A DNA stretch of 5,537 nucleotides, from NCBI GenBank assembly GCA_945874195.1, contig CAMCFW010000171.1, positions 1 to 5,537 on the forward strand. Reading direction: 5' to 3'. This stretch comes from Chryseobacterium gleum. Its GTDB lineage: Bacteria; Bacteroidota; Bacteroidia; UBA10329. Under the pieces are notes generated by a model. The model saw nothing but the letters and a program-made list of their open reading frames with translations. It had not been told where the DNA came from and ran no database searches. The translations under genes were made by a program, and so were the position numbers. This document shows, piece by piece, positions 1-5,537 of the stretch (its first letter is position 1; the number at the start of each line of letters is the position of its first letter).

Positions 1-63
1 GATCATATCTCGATTTGGTCTGTTCTGCGACCACAACTCGTGGTGTTTGCCCCTGTAAATAGC

Positions 64-71
64 TATATTTG
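64..71 (+). promoter_or_regulatory. Candidate Bacteroidota-type -7 promoter box
   Basis: The octamer TATATTTG matches the TAnnTTTG -7 consensus described for the primary sigma factor of Bacteroidota. It lies 52 bases upstream of the first gene's ATG, so a start about 5-8 bases downstream would give an A-rich 5' leader of roughly 45-50 bases. The matching -33 element is poor. A TTTG at 46-49 leaves only a 14-base spacer, shorter than the usual 19 or so, and at the expected distance there is only GTGGT (40-44). The box could therefore be a chance match in AT-rich sequence. If real, it is the promoter of the sugar-nucleotide operon; otherwise the operon is read from further upstream. Confidence 0.4.
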
Positions 72-123
72 CCGCCTCTAAAAAAATACGCCAATCAAAA
101 CAGCGACATTCAAACAAATTGCC

Positions 124-1239
124 ATGGTCGACCTTCAAACGCAATATCAGCGTTTGAAGCCACAAATTGATAAGGCCGTGCTCGATGTGATGGAATCCAC
201 CCGTTTCATCGGTGGTCCCGAAGTTGAGAATTTCAGAGACGAACTGTCGAAATATCTGGGTTCGAAATTTGTGATTCCATGTGCCAATGGTACAGATGCT
301 CTTCAAATTGCCATGATGGCCCTTGGCCTAAAGCCCGGAGATGAAGTGATCGTGCCAACATTCACTTACGTGGCCACTGCAGAGGTGATTGCGCTTTTGG
401 GTCTCACGCCTGTGATGGTCGATGTGGATGCTGACACGTTCGCGATTGATCTTAACCAAGTAAAAGATGCTATTGGACCCAAGACGAAGGCCATTGTACC
501 GGTTCATCTTTATGGTCAGTGTGCCGACATGGAAGCGCTAATGAAATTGGCCGATGCCCATGGTATCCATGTAATAGAAGACAACGCCCAGGCCATCGGT
601 TCCGATTATCATTTCTCTGACGGTCGAAGCGCTAAATCTGGAACCATCGGAGCATTCGGATGCACATCATTCTTCCCTTCCAAAAATTTGGGATGCTTTG
701 GTGATGGAGGTGCTATTTGTACCAATGATGCAGAATTGGCATCGTTGGCAACCATGATCGCTTCCCACGGACAAAGCAGACTTTATGTGCATGATGTGGT
801 CGGATGCAATTCCAGATTGGACGCCATTCAGGCCGCTGTCCTTCGGGTCAAGTTGCACCATTTGGACGATTTCATAGATAGAAGAATTGCTGTGGCCGAT
901 GCCTACGATAGCGCTTTCAAAAACGTGGACGCCATCACCACACCGTTCCGACATGCTCGCTCTAAACACGTTTTTCATCAATACACCATTCAGTTGAACG
1001 GGCTTGATAGGAACAGTTTGAAGGAATTCCTTCAGGCAAATGATGTTCCTTCCATGATCTATTATCCGATTCCATTGCACAAGCAGAAGGCATTTGCCCA
1101 TGGCGATGCTGATCGGTCGTTCACCGTCACGGAAAAATTGTGTGACAGCGTGATCTCTCTTCCTATTCATACCGAAATGGAAGTTGACCAACAGAACTAT
1201 GTCATCGAAAAAGTATTAGAATTCATAAAAGGAGGATAA
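124..1239 (+). CDS. wbpE: WbpE-type UDP-3-keto-GlcNAcA C3 aminotransferase (DegT/DnrJ/EryC1/StrS family)
   Basis: A PLP-dependent sugar aminotransferase, 371 residues, the usual family length. It is predicted to transfer the amino group of glutamate to C3 of UDP-2-acetamido-2-deoxy-3-keto-glucuronate in the cytoplasm. Visible motifs in order: the cofactor-phosphate loop NGTDALQ (55-61), YGQCAD (130-135), EDNAQ (152-156, with the Asp that pairs with the PLP ring nitrogen and a conserved Gln), the Schiff-base lysine K187 in SFFPSKNLG, GDGGA (193-197) and NSRLD (229-233). The GQCAD and SFFPSK stretches resemble Pseudomonas WbpE more than the 4-aminotransferases. The nearby acetyltransferase and Gfo/Idh oxidoreductase support the C3 assignment; QdtB/FdtB-like use of a dTDP-sugar is less likely. 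ATG 124 is the first standard start, but the in-frame bases just upstream read KQIA, which looks family-like, so the true start may lie slightly upstream at a non-standard codon. No Shine-Dalgarno site is seen. The stop is one base before the next ATG. Confidence 0.87.
   Translation: MVDLQTQYQRLKPQIDKAVLDVMESTRFIGGPEVENFRDELSKYLGSKFVIPCANGTDALQIAMMALGLKPGDEVIVPTFTYVATAEVIALLGLTPVMVDVDADTFAIDLNQVKDAIGPKTKAIVPVHLYGQCADMEALMKLADAHGIHVIEDNAQAIGSDYHFSDGRSAKSGTIGAFGCTSFFPSKNLGCFGDGGAICTNDAELASLATMIASHGQSRLYVHDVVGCNSRLDAIQAAVLRVKLHHLDDFIDRRIAVADAYDSAFKNVDAITTPFRHARSKHVFHQYTIQLNGLDRNSLKEFLQANDVPSMIYYPIPLHKQKAFAHGDADRSFTVTEKLCDSVISLPIHTEMEVDQQNYVIEKVLEFIKGG
1231..1235 (+). promoter_or_regulatory. Strong Shine-Dalgarno site for the UDP-glucose dehydrogenase gene
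   Basis: GGAGG, within AAAAGGAGG, lies five bases before the ATG at 1241. It fixes that start and is the only strong anti-16S match at any gene start in the window. It sits inside the last codons of the upstream aminotransferase and contributes to that protein's Lys-Gly-Gly C-terminus. The result may be higher, or independent, translation of the dehydrogenase compared with its neighbours (inference). Confidence 0.8.
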
Positions 1240-1240
1240 A

Positions 1241-2560
1241 ATGAACATTGCAGTAGTAGGAACGGGTTATGTTGGGTTGGTAACCGGTACCTGTTTGGCA
1301 GAAACAGGAAATCATGTCATCTGTGTTGACATTGACGTAAAGAAGGTCAATAAGATGAAGAACGGTGAAGTGCCGATCTATGAGCCCCATCTTGATGTGC
1401 TTTTCGAACGGAATATCAAACAGGGACGATTGAAGTTCACCACCGACCTCAATGAGGCCGTGGAATCGGCTCAGGTCGTGTTCCTCGCTTTGCCAACGCC
1501 TCCGGGTGAAGACGGTTCTGCCGATCTTTCATACGTTTTGGGCGTTGCCGACAACCTCGGCAAGATCATGAAGAGCTATAAGGTGCTGGTGGACAAGAGC
1601 ACTGTTCCGGTCGGAACAGCCGATAAGGTGACCGCAGCCGTGGCTAAGCACGCGACCGTTGAGTTTGACGTGGTTTCGAACCCTGAGTTTCTGAGAGAAG
1701 GTTTTGCGGTGGACGATTTTCTGAAGCCTGACAGAGTGGTGGTGGGAACCTCTTCCAAACGAGCTGAAAAGATCATGGAAGAACTGTATAAGCCATATGT
1801 CAGACAAGGAAATCCAATTATTTTCATGGACGAGAAATCGGCCGAGTTGACCAAATATGCGGCAAACGCATTCCTTGCCACCAAGATCACGTTCATGAAC
1901 GAAGTTGCCAACCTTTGCGAGCTTTTGGATGCGGATGTTGACAAAGTGAGAATCGGAATCGGCACGGACACACGAATCGGAAAACGGTTCCTGTTTCCAG
2001 GCATCGGCTATGGCGGAAGTTGTTTCCCGAAAGATGTTCAGGCACTTGCCAAGTCAGCCCAAGGAGTCAATTACGATTTCGCCCTTTTGGAATCGGTCAT
2101 GCGTGTGAATGAACAGCAGAAGACCATCATCATACCCAAGATCAAGGATTTTTTCGGTGGTGATCTGAAGGGAAAGCATTTTGCTGTTTGGGGGCTTGCC
2201 TTCAAACCTGATACGGACGACATTCGCGAAGCACCAGCATTGTATGTGATCGAAAAGCTACTTGAAGCAGGAGCAACGGTGACGGCTTACGATCCTGAGG
2301 CGATGAAGAATGTGAAGGAACGCTTGGGCAACAGCATTTCGTTTGCTGAAGACCAGTATGCTGCGCTCGAAAATGCCGATGCGTTGATCATTGCCACCGA
2401 ATGGTCGGTTTTCCGATCACCTGATTTCGATGTGCTGGCGGATAAGCTAAACGAGAAGGTGATCTTTGACGGAAGGAACCTCTATGACCTTGAGCAGATG
2501 CGCGAACTTGGATTCTACTACAACAGCATAGGGAGAAAGACCATAATCCCAAAAGGATGA
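1241..2560 (+). CDS. ugd: UDP-glucose 6-dehydrogenase
   Basis: Oxidises UDP-glucose to UDP-glucuronic acid in two NAD+-dependent steps in the cytoplasm. At 439 residues it is full length for the bacterial class. The N-terminal Rossmann domain has GTGYVGL (7-13) and an acidic end of beta-2 (VDID, 29-32). Next come LPTPPGEDGSADLSYV (84-99), STVPVGT (120-126) and NPEFLREG (147-154, with the conserved Glu149). K205 and N209 lie in LTKYAANAF. The catalytic thiol is C261 in GYGGSCFPKD. The C-terminal UDP-binding domain has FKPDTDDIRE (321-330, with conserved Arg329), IIATEW (383-388) and FDGRNLYD (409-416). The LPTPPGEDG form separates it from the UDP-HexNAc dehydrogenase class that starts at 5164. 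It overlaps the UDP-glucuronate decarboxylase gene by four bases (ATGA), and that enzyme uses its product, so the pair forms a two-step module. No key residue is missing. Confidence 0.95.
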   Translation: MNIAVVGTGYVGLVTGTCLAETGNHVICVDIDVKKVNKMKNGEVPIYEPHLDVLFERNIKQGRLKFTTDLNEAVESAQVVFLALPTPPGEDGSADLSYVLGVADNLGKIMKSYKVLVDKSTVPVGTADKVTAAVAKHATVEFDVVSNPEFLREGFAVDDFLKPDRVVVGTSSKRAEKIMEELYKPYVRQGNPIIFMDEKSAELTKYAANAFLATKITFMNEVANLCELLDADVDKVRIGIGTDTRIGKRFLFPGIGYGGSCFPKDVQALAKSAQGVNYDFALLESVMRVNEQQKTIIIPKIKDFFGGDLKGKHFAVWGLAFKPDTDDIREAPALYVIEKLLEAGATVTAYDPEAMKNVKERLGNSISFAEDQYAALENADALIIATEWSVFRSPDFDVLADKLNEKVIFDGRNLYDLEQMRELGFYYNSIGRKTIIPKG

Positions 2561-3543
2561 AAAAAGTACTGATCACCGGAGCAGCCGGATTTCTAGGTTC
2601 GCATTTGTGCGATAGGTTTATCAAGGAAGGTTTCCATGTCATTGCCATGGACAACCTGATCACGGGTGATCTTAAGAACATCGAACATCTGTTCAAACTC
2701 AAAGAGTTCGAATTCTATCATCACGATGTAAGTAAATTCATTCATATTCCGGGCGAACTCGATTACATCCTTCATTTCGCATCTCCTGCCAGCCCGATCG
2801 ACTACCTTAAGATCCCGATTCAAACTCTGAAAGTAGGTTCGTTAGGAACACACAACTGTCTTGGTTTGGCAAAGGCCAAAGGAGCGCGCATGCTTATCGC
2901 ATCCACCTCAGAAGTATATGGCGACCCAACGGTACATCCTCAGACTGAGGAATATTGGGGAAACGTGAATCCGATCGGGCCGCGCGGTGTTTATGACGAG
3001 GCCAAGCGATTTCAAGAGGCCATCACCATGGCCTACCACCGATACCATGGAGTGGAAACACGTATTGTCCGCATTTTCAACACCTACGGTCCACGTATGC
3101 GACTGAATGACGGCCGAGTACTTCCAGCATTTATCGGTCAGGCGCTAAGAGGCGAGGACCTAACGGTTTTCGGAAATGGAAGTCAGACCCGCAGTTTCTG
3201 CTATGTCGATGACCTAGTTGAAGGAATCTACCGACTACTTCTTTCGGATTATGCCGAACCTGTGAACATTGGCAATCCAGATGAGATCACAATCGGTGAT
3301 TTTGCTGAGGAGATCATCAAACTTACCGGCACCGACCAAAAAGTGATCTACAAGGAATTGCCAGTGGACGACCCAACGCAACGGCAGCCTAACATTGACA
3401 AGGCGCGAAGCATTCTGAGCTGGGAACCGAAAGTGAACAGGGCTGAAGGGTTGAAGCTTACCTACGAATATTTCAAAAGCCTTCCACCGGACGAGCTCTA
3501 CAAAAAAGAGCACAAGGCGTTTGAAGAATACATTAGAAAGTAA
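2557..3543 (+). CDS. uxs: UDP-glucuronic acid decarboxylase (UDP-xylose synthase)
   Basis: An extended short-chain dehydrogenase/reductase of 328 residues that decarboxylates UDP-glucuronate to UDP-xylose, recycling bound NAD+ through a UDP-4-keto-pentose intermediate. The Rossmann motif GAAGFLGSH is at 8-16 and MDNLITG at 31-37. HFASPASP (73-80) and STSEVYGDP (116-124) carry the active-site Ser118 and Glu119. The catalytic Tyr146 and Lys150 are in YDEAKR, a UXS hallmark. RIFNTYGPRM (172-181) and RSFCYVDDL (212-220) follow. ArnA is less likely because the formyltransferase domain is absent and the SEVYGDP and YDEAKR forms are those of UXS. The charged C-terminal tail after about residue 307 (LPPDELYKKEHK and onward) lies beyond the catalytic fold. 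Its ATG overlaps the ugd stop (ATGA), with AAAGG immediately before it, and its TAA shares one base with the next ATG. Confidence 0.93.
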   Translation: MKKVLITGAAGFLGSHLCDRFIKEGFHVIAMDNLITGDLKNIEHLFKLKEFEFYHHDVSKFIHIPGELDYILHFASPASPIDYLKIPIQTLKVGSLGTHNCLGLAKAKGARMLIASTSEVYGDPTVHPQTEEYWGNVNPIGPRGVYDEAKRFQEAITMAYHRYHGVETRIVRIFNTYGPRMRLNDGRVLPAFIGQALRGEDLTVFGNGSQTRSFCYVDDLVEGIYRLLLSDYAEPVNIGNPDEITIGDFAEEIIKLTGTDQKVIYKELPVDDPTQRQPNIDKARSILSWEPKVNRAEGLKLTYEYFKSLPPDELYKKEHKAFEEYIRK

Positions 3544-4115
3544 TGGGATATTACGCCCACGAATCCGCGGTTATTGACGAAGGTTGCACCATTGGTGATG
3601 GCACCAAGATCTGGCATTTTTCCCATTTGATGGGAGGCTGCGAGTTGGGTGAAAATTGCAATCTGGGGCAGAACGTGGTTGTTTCACCCGGTGTCAAGTT
3701 GGGCAGAAACGTGAAGGTCCAGAATAACGTGTCCATCTATACGGGAGTAGTCTGCGAAGATGATGTTTTCCTAGGCCCGTCAATGGTCTTCACCAATGTC
3801 ACGAATCCGCGAAGCGCTGTCAATCGAAGAGGCGCCTACGAAACAACCATAGTCGGAACTGGAGCCAGCATCGGTGCCAACGCAACCATTGTGTGTGGGA
3901 ACAACATCGGTCACCATGCTTTCATAGGAGCAGGGTCAGTGGTCACGAAATACATCCCGCCTTATGCGTTGGTCGTGGGCAATCCTTCGCGCCAAATTGG
4001 CTGGATGAGCGAATTCGGACATCGGTTGGAGTTTGATGCCAACGGAGTGGCAACGTGCCAGGAAAGTGGTGAGAAATACACATTGGAGAACGGAACAGTC
4101 AAAAAGCTATCATGA
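3543..4115 (+). CDS. wbpD: WbpD-type UDP-2-acetamido-3-amino-2,3-dideoxyglucuronate N-acetyltransferase
   Basis: A left-handed beta-helix (hexapeptide repeat) acetyltransferase of 190 residues, close to the length of WbpD/WlbB. It is predicted to acetylate the C3 amine from acetyl-CoA, giving UDP-GlcNAc(3NAc)A; the family is typically trimeric. Imperfect [IVL]-G-x4 repeats cover about residues 10-70 and 103-136. They are interrupted by the loop at 80-100, which contains FTNVTNPRS. NNVSIYTG (61-68) followed by FLGPSMVFTN (76-85) is the pattern of the WbpD/WlbB subgroup. GAGSVVTK (129-136) and VVGNPSRQIGW (144-154) form the usual end of the helix. A short C-terminal extension after about 155 has only one cysteine (C172), so it is not a zinc site by itself. 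The start is set by the TAATG junction with uxs and by a good N-terminal match. The stop overlaps the next ATG by four bases. Confidence 0.9.
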   Translation: MGYYAHESAVIDEGCTIGDGTKIWHFSHLMGGCELGENCNLGQNVVVSPGVKLGRNVKVQNNVSIYTGVVCEDDVFLGPSMVFTNVTNPRSAVNRRGAYETTIVGTGASIGANATIVCGNNIGHHAFIGAGSVVTKYIPPYALVVGNPSRQIGWMSEFGHRLEFDANGVATCQESGEKYTLENGTVKKLS

Positions 4116-5158
4116 TACCACACAGCAGGAAGATACGATTCGGAGTTGTCGGATGCGGCCATATCGGCAAGCGTCATGCTGAAATGATCGCTCGTAATCC
4201 CGAATCCGAACTCGTAGCGCTTAGCGATGTACTTGATCGGTCGCAGTTGAATATTGACCATTACAATGTCCCGTTCTTCGCTTCGTTGGACGAAATGCTG
4301 GAAGCTGTGCCCGACATTGATGTGATCTGTGTCTGCACGCCAAATGGATTTCATGGCGATAACAGTCTTTCTGCTCTTAAGGCTGGCAAACACGTGGTTG
4401 TTGAAAAGCCGATGGCACTTTCAAAGGCAGCCTGCGAGGAGATTATCTTCAAGGCGTTGCAAGTATCCAAGCAAGTATTCTGCGTCATGCAGAATCGTTA
4501 TTCACCACCATCCGTTTGGATCAAGCAGGTGGTTGAGGAAGGCCTGTTGGGAAAAATTTTCATGGTTCAGGTCAACTGTTACTGGAATCGCGATGAACGC
4601 TATTACAAGCCTGGAGCTTGGAAAGGAGATTCGGATTTGGATGGTGGAACACTCTTTACCCAATTCTCCCACTTCATAGACATCATGTACTGGCTCTTTG
4701 GCGATATAAAGGATATCAAAGGGAATTTCCATGATTTCAACCATAAGGAACTGACCGATTTTGAGGATTCAGGTATGGTCCATTTCAATTTCGTGAACGG
4801 AGGAATGGGCTGTCTCAATTATTCAACGTCTGTTTGGAACCAGAACTTGGAGAGTAGCCTCACCGTCATTGGCGAAAAGGGCAGCGTCAAGATCGGTGGT
4901 CAGTATATGAATGAGGTCGAATATTGTCACATTGAGGGTTACGAAATGCCTGAATTGGCCCCGTCAAACCCGGCCAACGATTACGGTGCGTACAAAGGTT
5001 CGGCAGCCAATCATCATTATATCATTGAAAACGTGGTGGACCATCTCAGGGGCAGAACCCCGATATCCACCAACGCATTGGAAGGACTCAAAGTAGTTGA
5101 GATCATAGAGAGGATCTATTCGCTTAGACAGAACATATTGTTGAAGAAAAGAAAATAA
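4112..5158 (+). CDS. wbpB: WbpB/WlbA-type UDP-GlcNAcA 3-dehydrogenase (Gfo/Idh/MocA family)
   Basis: A 348-residue NAD(H)-dependent oxidoreductase predicted to oxidise C3 of UDP-2-acetamido-2-deoxy-glucuronate to the 3-keto sugar, the substrate of the aminotransferase at 124-1239. The N-terminal Rossmann domain has GVVGCGHIGKRH (11-22), VCTPNGFHG (74-82) and the family EKP motif at 98-100 with Lys99. The C-terminal alpha/beta domain has WKGDSDLDGGTLFTQFSHFID (170-190), in which His187 matches the catalytic histidine of WlbA-type enzymes, then TVIGEKGSVKIGG (251-263). In Pseudomonas, WbpB is known to regenerate NAD+ with 2-oxoglutarate, which WbpE releases, so the two reactions are coupled. 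Gfo/Idh members vary in substrate; the assignment relies on motif likeness and on having wbpE, wbpD and a wbpA-like gene alongside. The start is set by the ATGA overlap with wbpD; no clear Shine-Dalgarno site is seen. Confidence 0.87.
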   Translation: MIPHSRKIRFGVVGCGHIGKRHAEMIARNPESELVALSDVLDRSQLNIDHYNVPFFASLDEMLEAVPDIDVICVCTPNGFHGDNSLSALKAGKHVVVEKPMALSKAACEEIIFKALQVSKQVFCVMQNRYSPPSVWIKQVVEEGLLGKIFMVQVNCYWNRDERYYKPGAWKGDSDLDGGTLFTQFSHFIDIMYWLFGDIKDIKGNFHDFNHKELTDFEDSGMVHFNFVNGGMGCLNYSTSVWNQNLESSLTVIGEKGSVKIGGQYMNEVEYCHIEGYEMPELAPSNPANDYGAYKGSAANHHYIIENVVDHLRGRTPISTNALEGLKVVEIIERIYSLRQNILLKKRK

Positions 5159-5163
5159 TAAGG

Positions 5164-5537
5164 ATGAACATTTATCAGAAATTAGTTAAAAAGGAAGCAA
5201 AGCTGGGCGTTATCGGACTTGGCTATGTCGGATTGCCCATTGCGCTTGAATTCGCGAGAAAGATCAAAGTTGTAGGATTCGATATCAATGCCGAAAGGGT
5301 TGAGATGATGAAGAACCATGTCGATCCAAGCGAAGAGCTAGAATCGAAGGATTTTGAAGGTTGCGATATTCTGTTCACCACCGACCCGAAAGATCTGAAA
5401 GACGTTCAGTTCTTCATCATTGCCGTTCCAACTCCGATCGATCAGCATAATCTGCCCGATCTGCGTCCGGTTATCGGAGCATCAAAGACCGTTGGCGGAG
5501 CACTTTCCAAAGGCGATTATGTGGTCTACGAATCAAC
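5164..5537 (+). CDS. wbpA: UDP-N-acetylhexosamine 6-dehydrogenase, WbpA/TviB/WbpO class (N-terminal part, cut by window edge)
   Basis: The reading frame is open to the right edge: 124 full codons plus two bases, out of about 420-430 expected. It is therefore cut by the window, not broken. The part seen is the NAD-binding Rossmann domain: GLGYVGLP (18-25), GFDIN (38-42), and AVPTPIDQHNLPDL (87-100), followed by ASKTVGGALSKGD and VVYEST. The VPTPI...PDL and ASKTVG forms are those of the TviB/WbpO class, which oxidises UDP-GlcNAc or UDP-GalNAc, unlike the LPTPPGEDG form of the ugd at 1241. With wbpB, wbpE and wbpD beside it, UDP-GlcNAc to UDP-GlcNAcA is the likely reaction and the first step of pathway A. 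The catalytic Cys and UDP-binding domain lie beyond the window. ATG 5164 is chosen because it lies five bases after the wbpB stop, with AAGG directly before it, and leaves the short leader usual before the glycine motif. Confidence 0.88.
   Translation, partial: MNIYQKLVKKEAKLGVIGLGYVGLPIALEFARKIKVVGFDINAERVEMMKNHVDPSEELESKDFEGCDILFTTDPKDLKDVQFFIIAVPTPIDQHNLPDLRPVIGASKTVGGALSKGDYVVYES

Noticed and set aside
30..44. Inverted repeat ACCAC-aactc-GTGGT, a possible terminator or operator
   Set aside because: The stem is only five base pairs and no T-run follows, so it is not a convincing terminator. A repeat this short is expected by chance.
1..81. Reading frame open from the left edge to TAA at 79-81 (26 codons), possibly the end of an upstream gene
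   Set aside because: All three forward frames are open from the edge for 18-26 codons, none gives a recognisable sequence, and the candidate promoter overlaps this frame. It cannot be told from chance.
667..1191. 174-codon minus-strand open frame inside wbpE
   Set aside because: It lies opposite a well-conserved aminotransferase gene, resembles no family, and looks like a codon-bias shadow.
4004..4112. C-terminal tail of the acetyltransferase as a zinc ribbon
   Set aside because: Only one cysteine (C172) is present, so a metal site cannot be supported.
3962..4393. 143-codon minus-strand open frame across the wbpD-wbpB junction
   Set aside because: Both plus-strand genes are strongly supported by motifs here, and the reverse translation shows no recognisable domain.
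4329..4679. 116-codon plus-strand frame inside wbpB, a possible overlapping gene
   Set aside because: It is a shifted frame of the oxidoreductase with low-complexity Arg/Ser-rich content, no start signal and no domain.
1241..5537. Ugd (1241) and the dehydrogenase at 5164 as a recent tandem duplication
   Set aside because: Their motifs differ by class (LPTPPGEDG versus VPTPI...PDL) and nucleotide likeness is limited to the glycine-rich motif, so they are old paralogues.
1..5537. CRISPR arrays, tRNA or rRNA genes, insertion sequences, attachment sites
   Set aside because: No repeat-spacer pattern, RNA gene, transposase or terminal inverted repeats were seen; the window is almost wholly coding.

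Overview
The window holds part of a cell-surface polysaccharide gene cluster (O-antigen, capsule or exopolysaccharide), with all genes on the + strand. It has five complete genes and a sixth cut by the right edge. Every recognisable gene makes nucleotide-sugar precursors. There are no glycosyltransferases, flippases or polymerases in view, so this is the precursor-supply part of a larger locus. The organism is probably a Bacteroidota member of moderate GC content. The reasons are the feel of the protein sequences (family resemblance from memory, not a search), mostly weak or absent Shine-Dalgarno sites with A-rich leaders, and a TAnnTTTG-type -7 box upstream of the first gene. This assignment is inference.

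Layout: 1-123 is a short non-coding leader with a candidate promoter. 124-1239 is a WbpE-type sugar aminotransferase. 1241-2560 is a UDP-glucose 6-dehydrogenase (Ugd). 2557-3543 is a UDP-glucuronate decarboxylase (UDP-xylose synthase, UXS). 3543-4115 is a WbpD-type left-handed beta-helix N-acetyltransferase. 4112-5158 is a WbpB-type Gfo/Idh/MocA oxidoreductase. 5164-5537 is the N-terminal third or so of a WbpA/TviB-type UDP-N-acetylhexosamine 6-dehydrogenase. Junctions are +1, -4, -1, -4 and +5 bases, so the set is almost certainly one translationally coupled operon.

Two pathways are interleaved. Pathway A (WbpA, WbpB, WbpE, WbpD) would convert UDP-GlcNAc to UDP-2,3-diacetamido-2,3-dideoxy-glucuronic acid, UDP-GlcNAc(3NAc)A. 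A WbpI-type 2-epimerase could turn this into the manno form, but none is visible. Pathway B (Ugd then UXS) would convert UDP-glucose to UDP-glucuronic acid and then UDP-xylose. The Ugd-UXS pair sits between wbpE and wbpD. The simplest reading is that the polymer contains a diacetamido uronic acid together with xylose and/or glucuronic acid. Each enzyme belongs to a known family. I found no evidence for a wholly new system; the points of interest are the gene combination and order, the strong internal ribosome site, and the start of the first gene.
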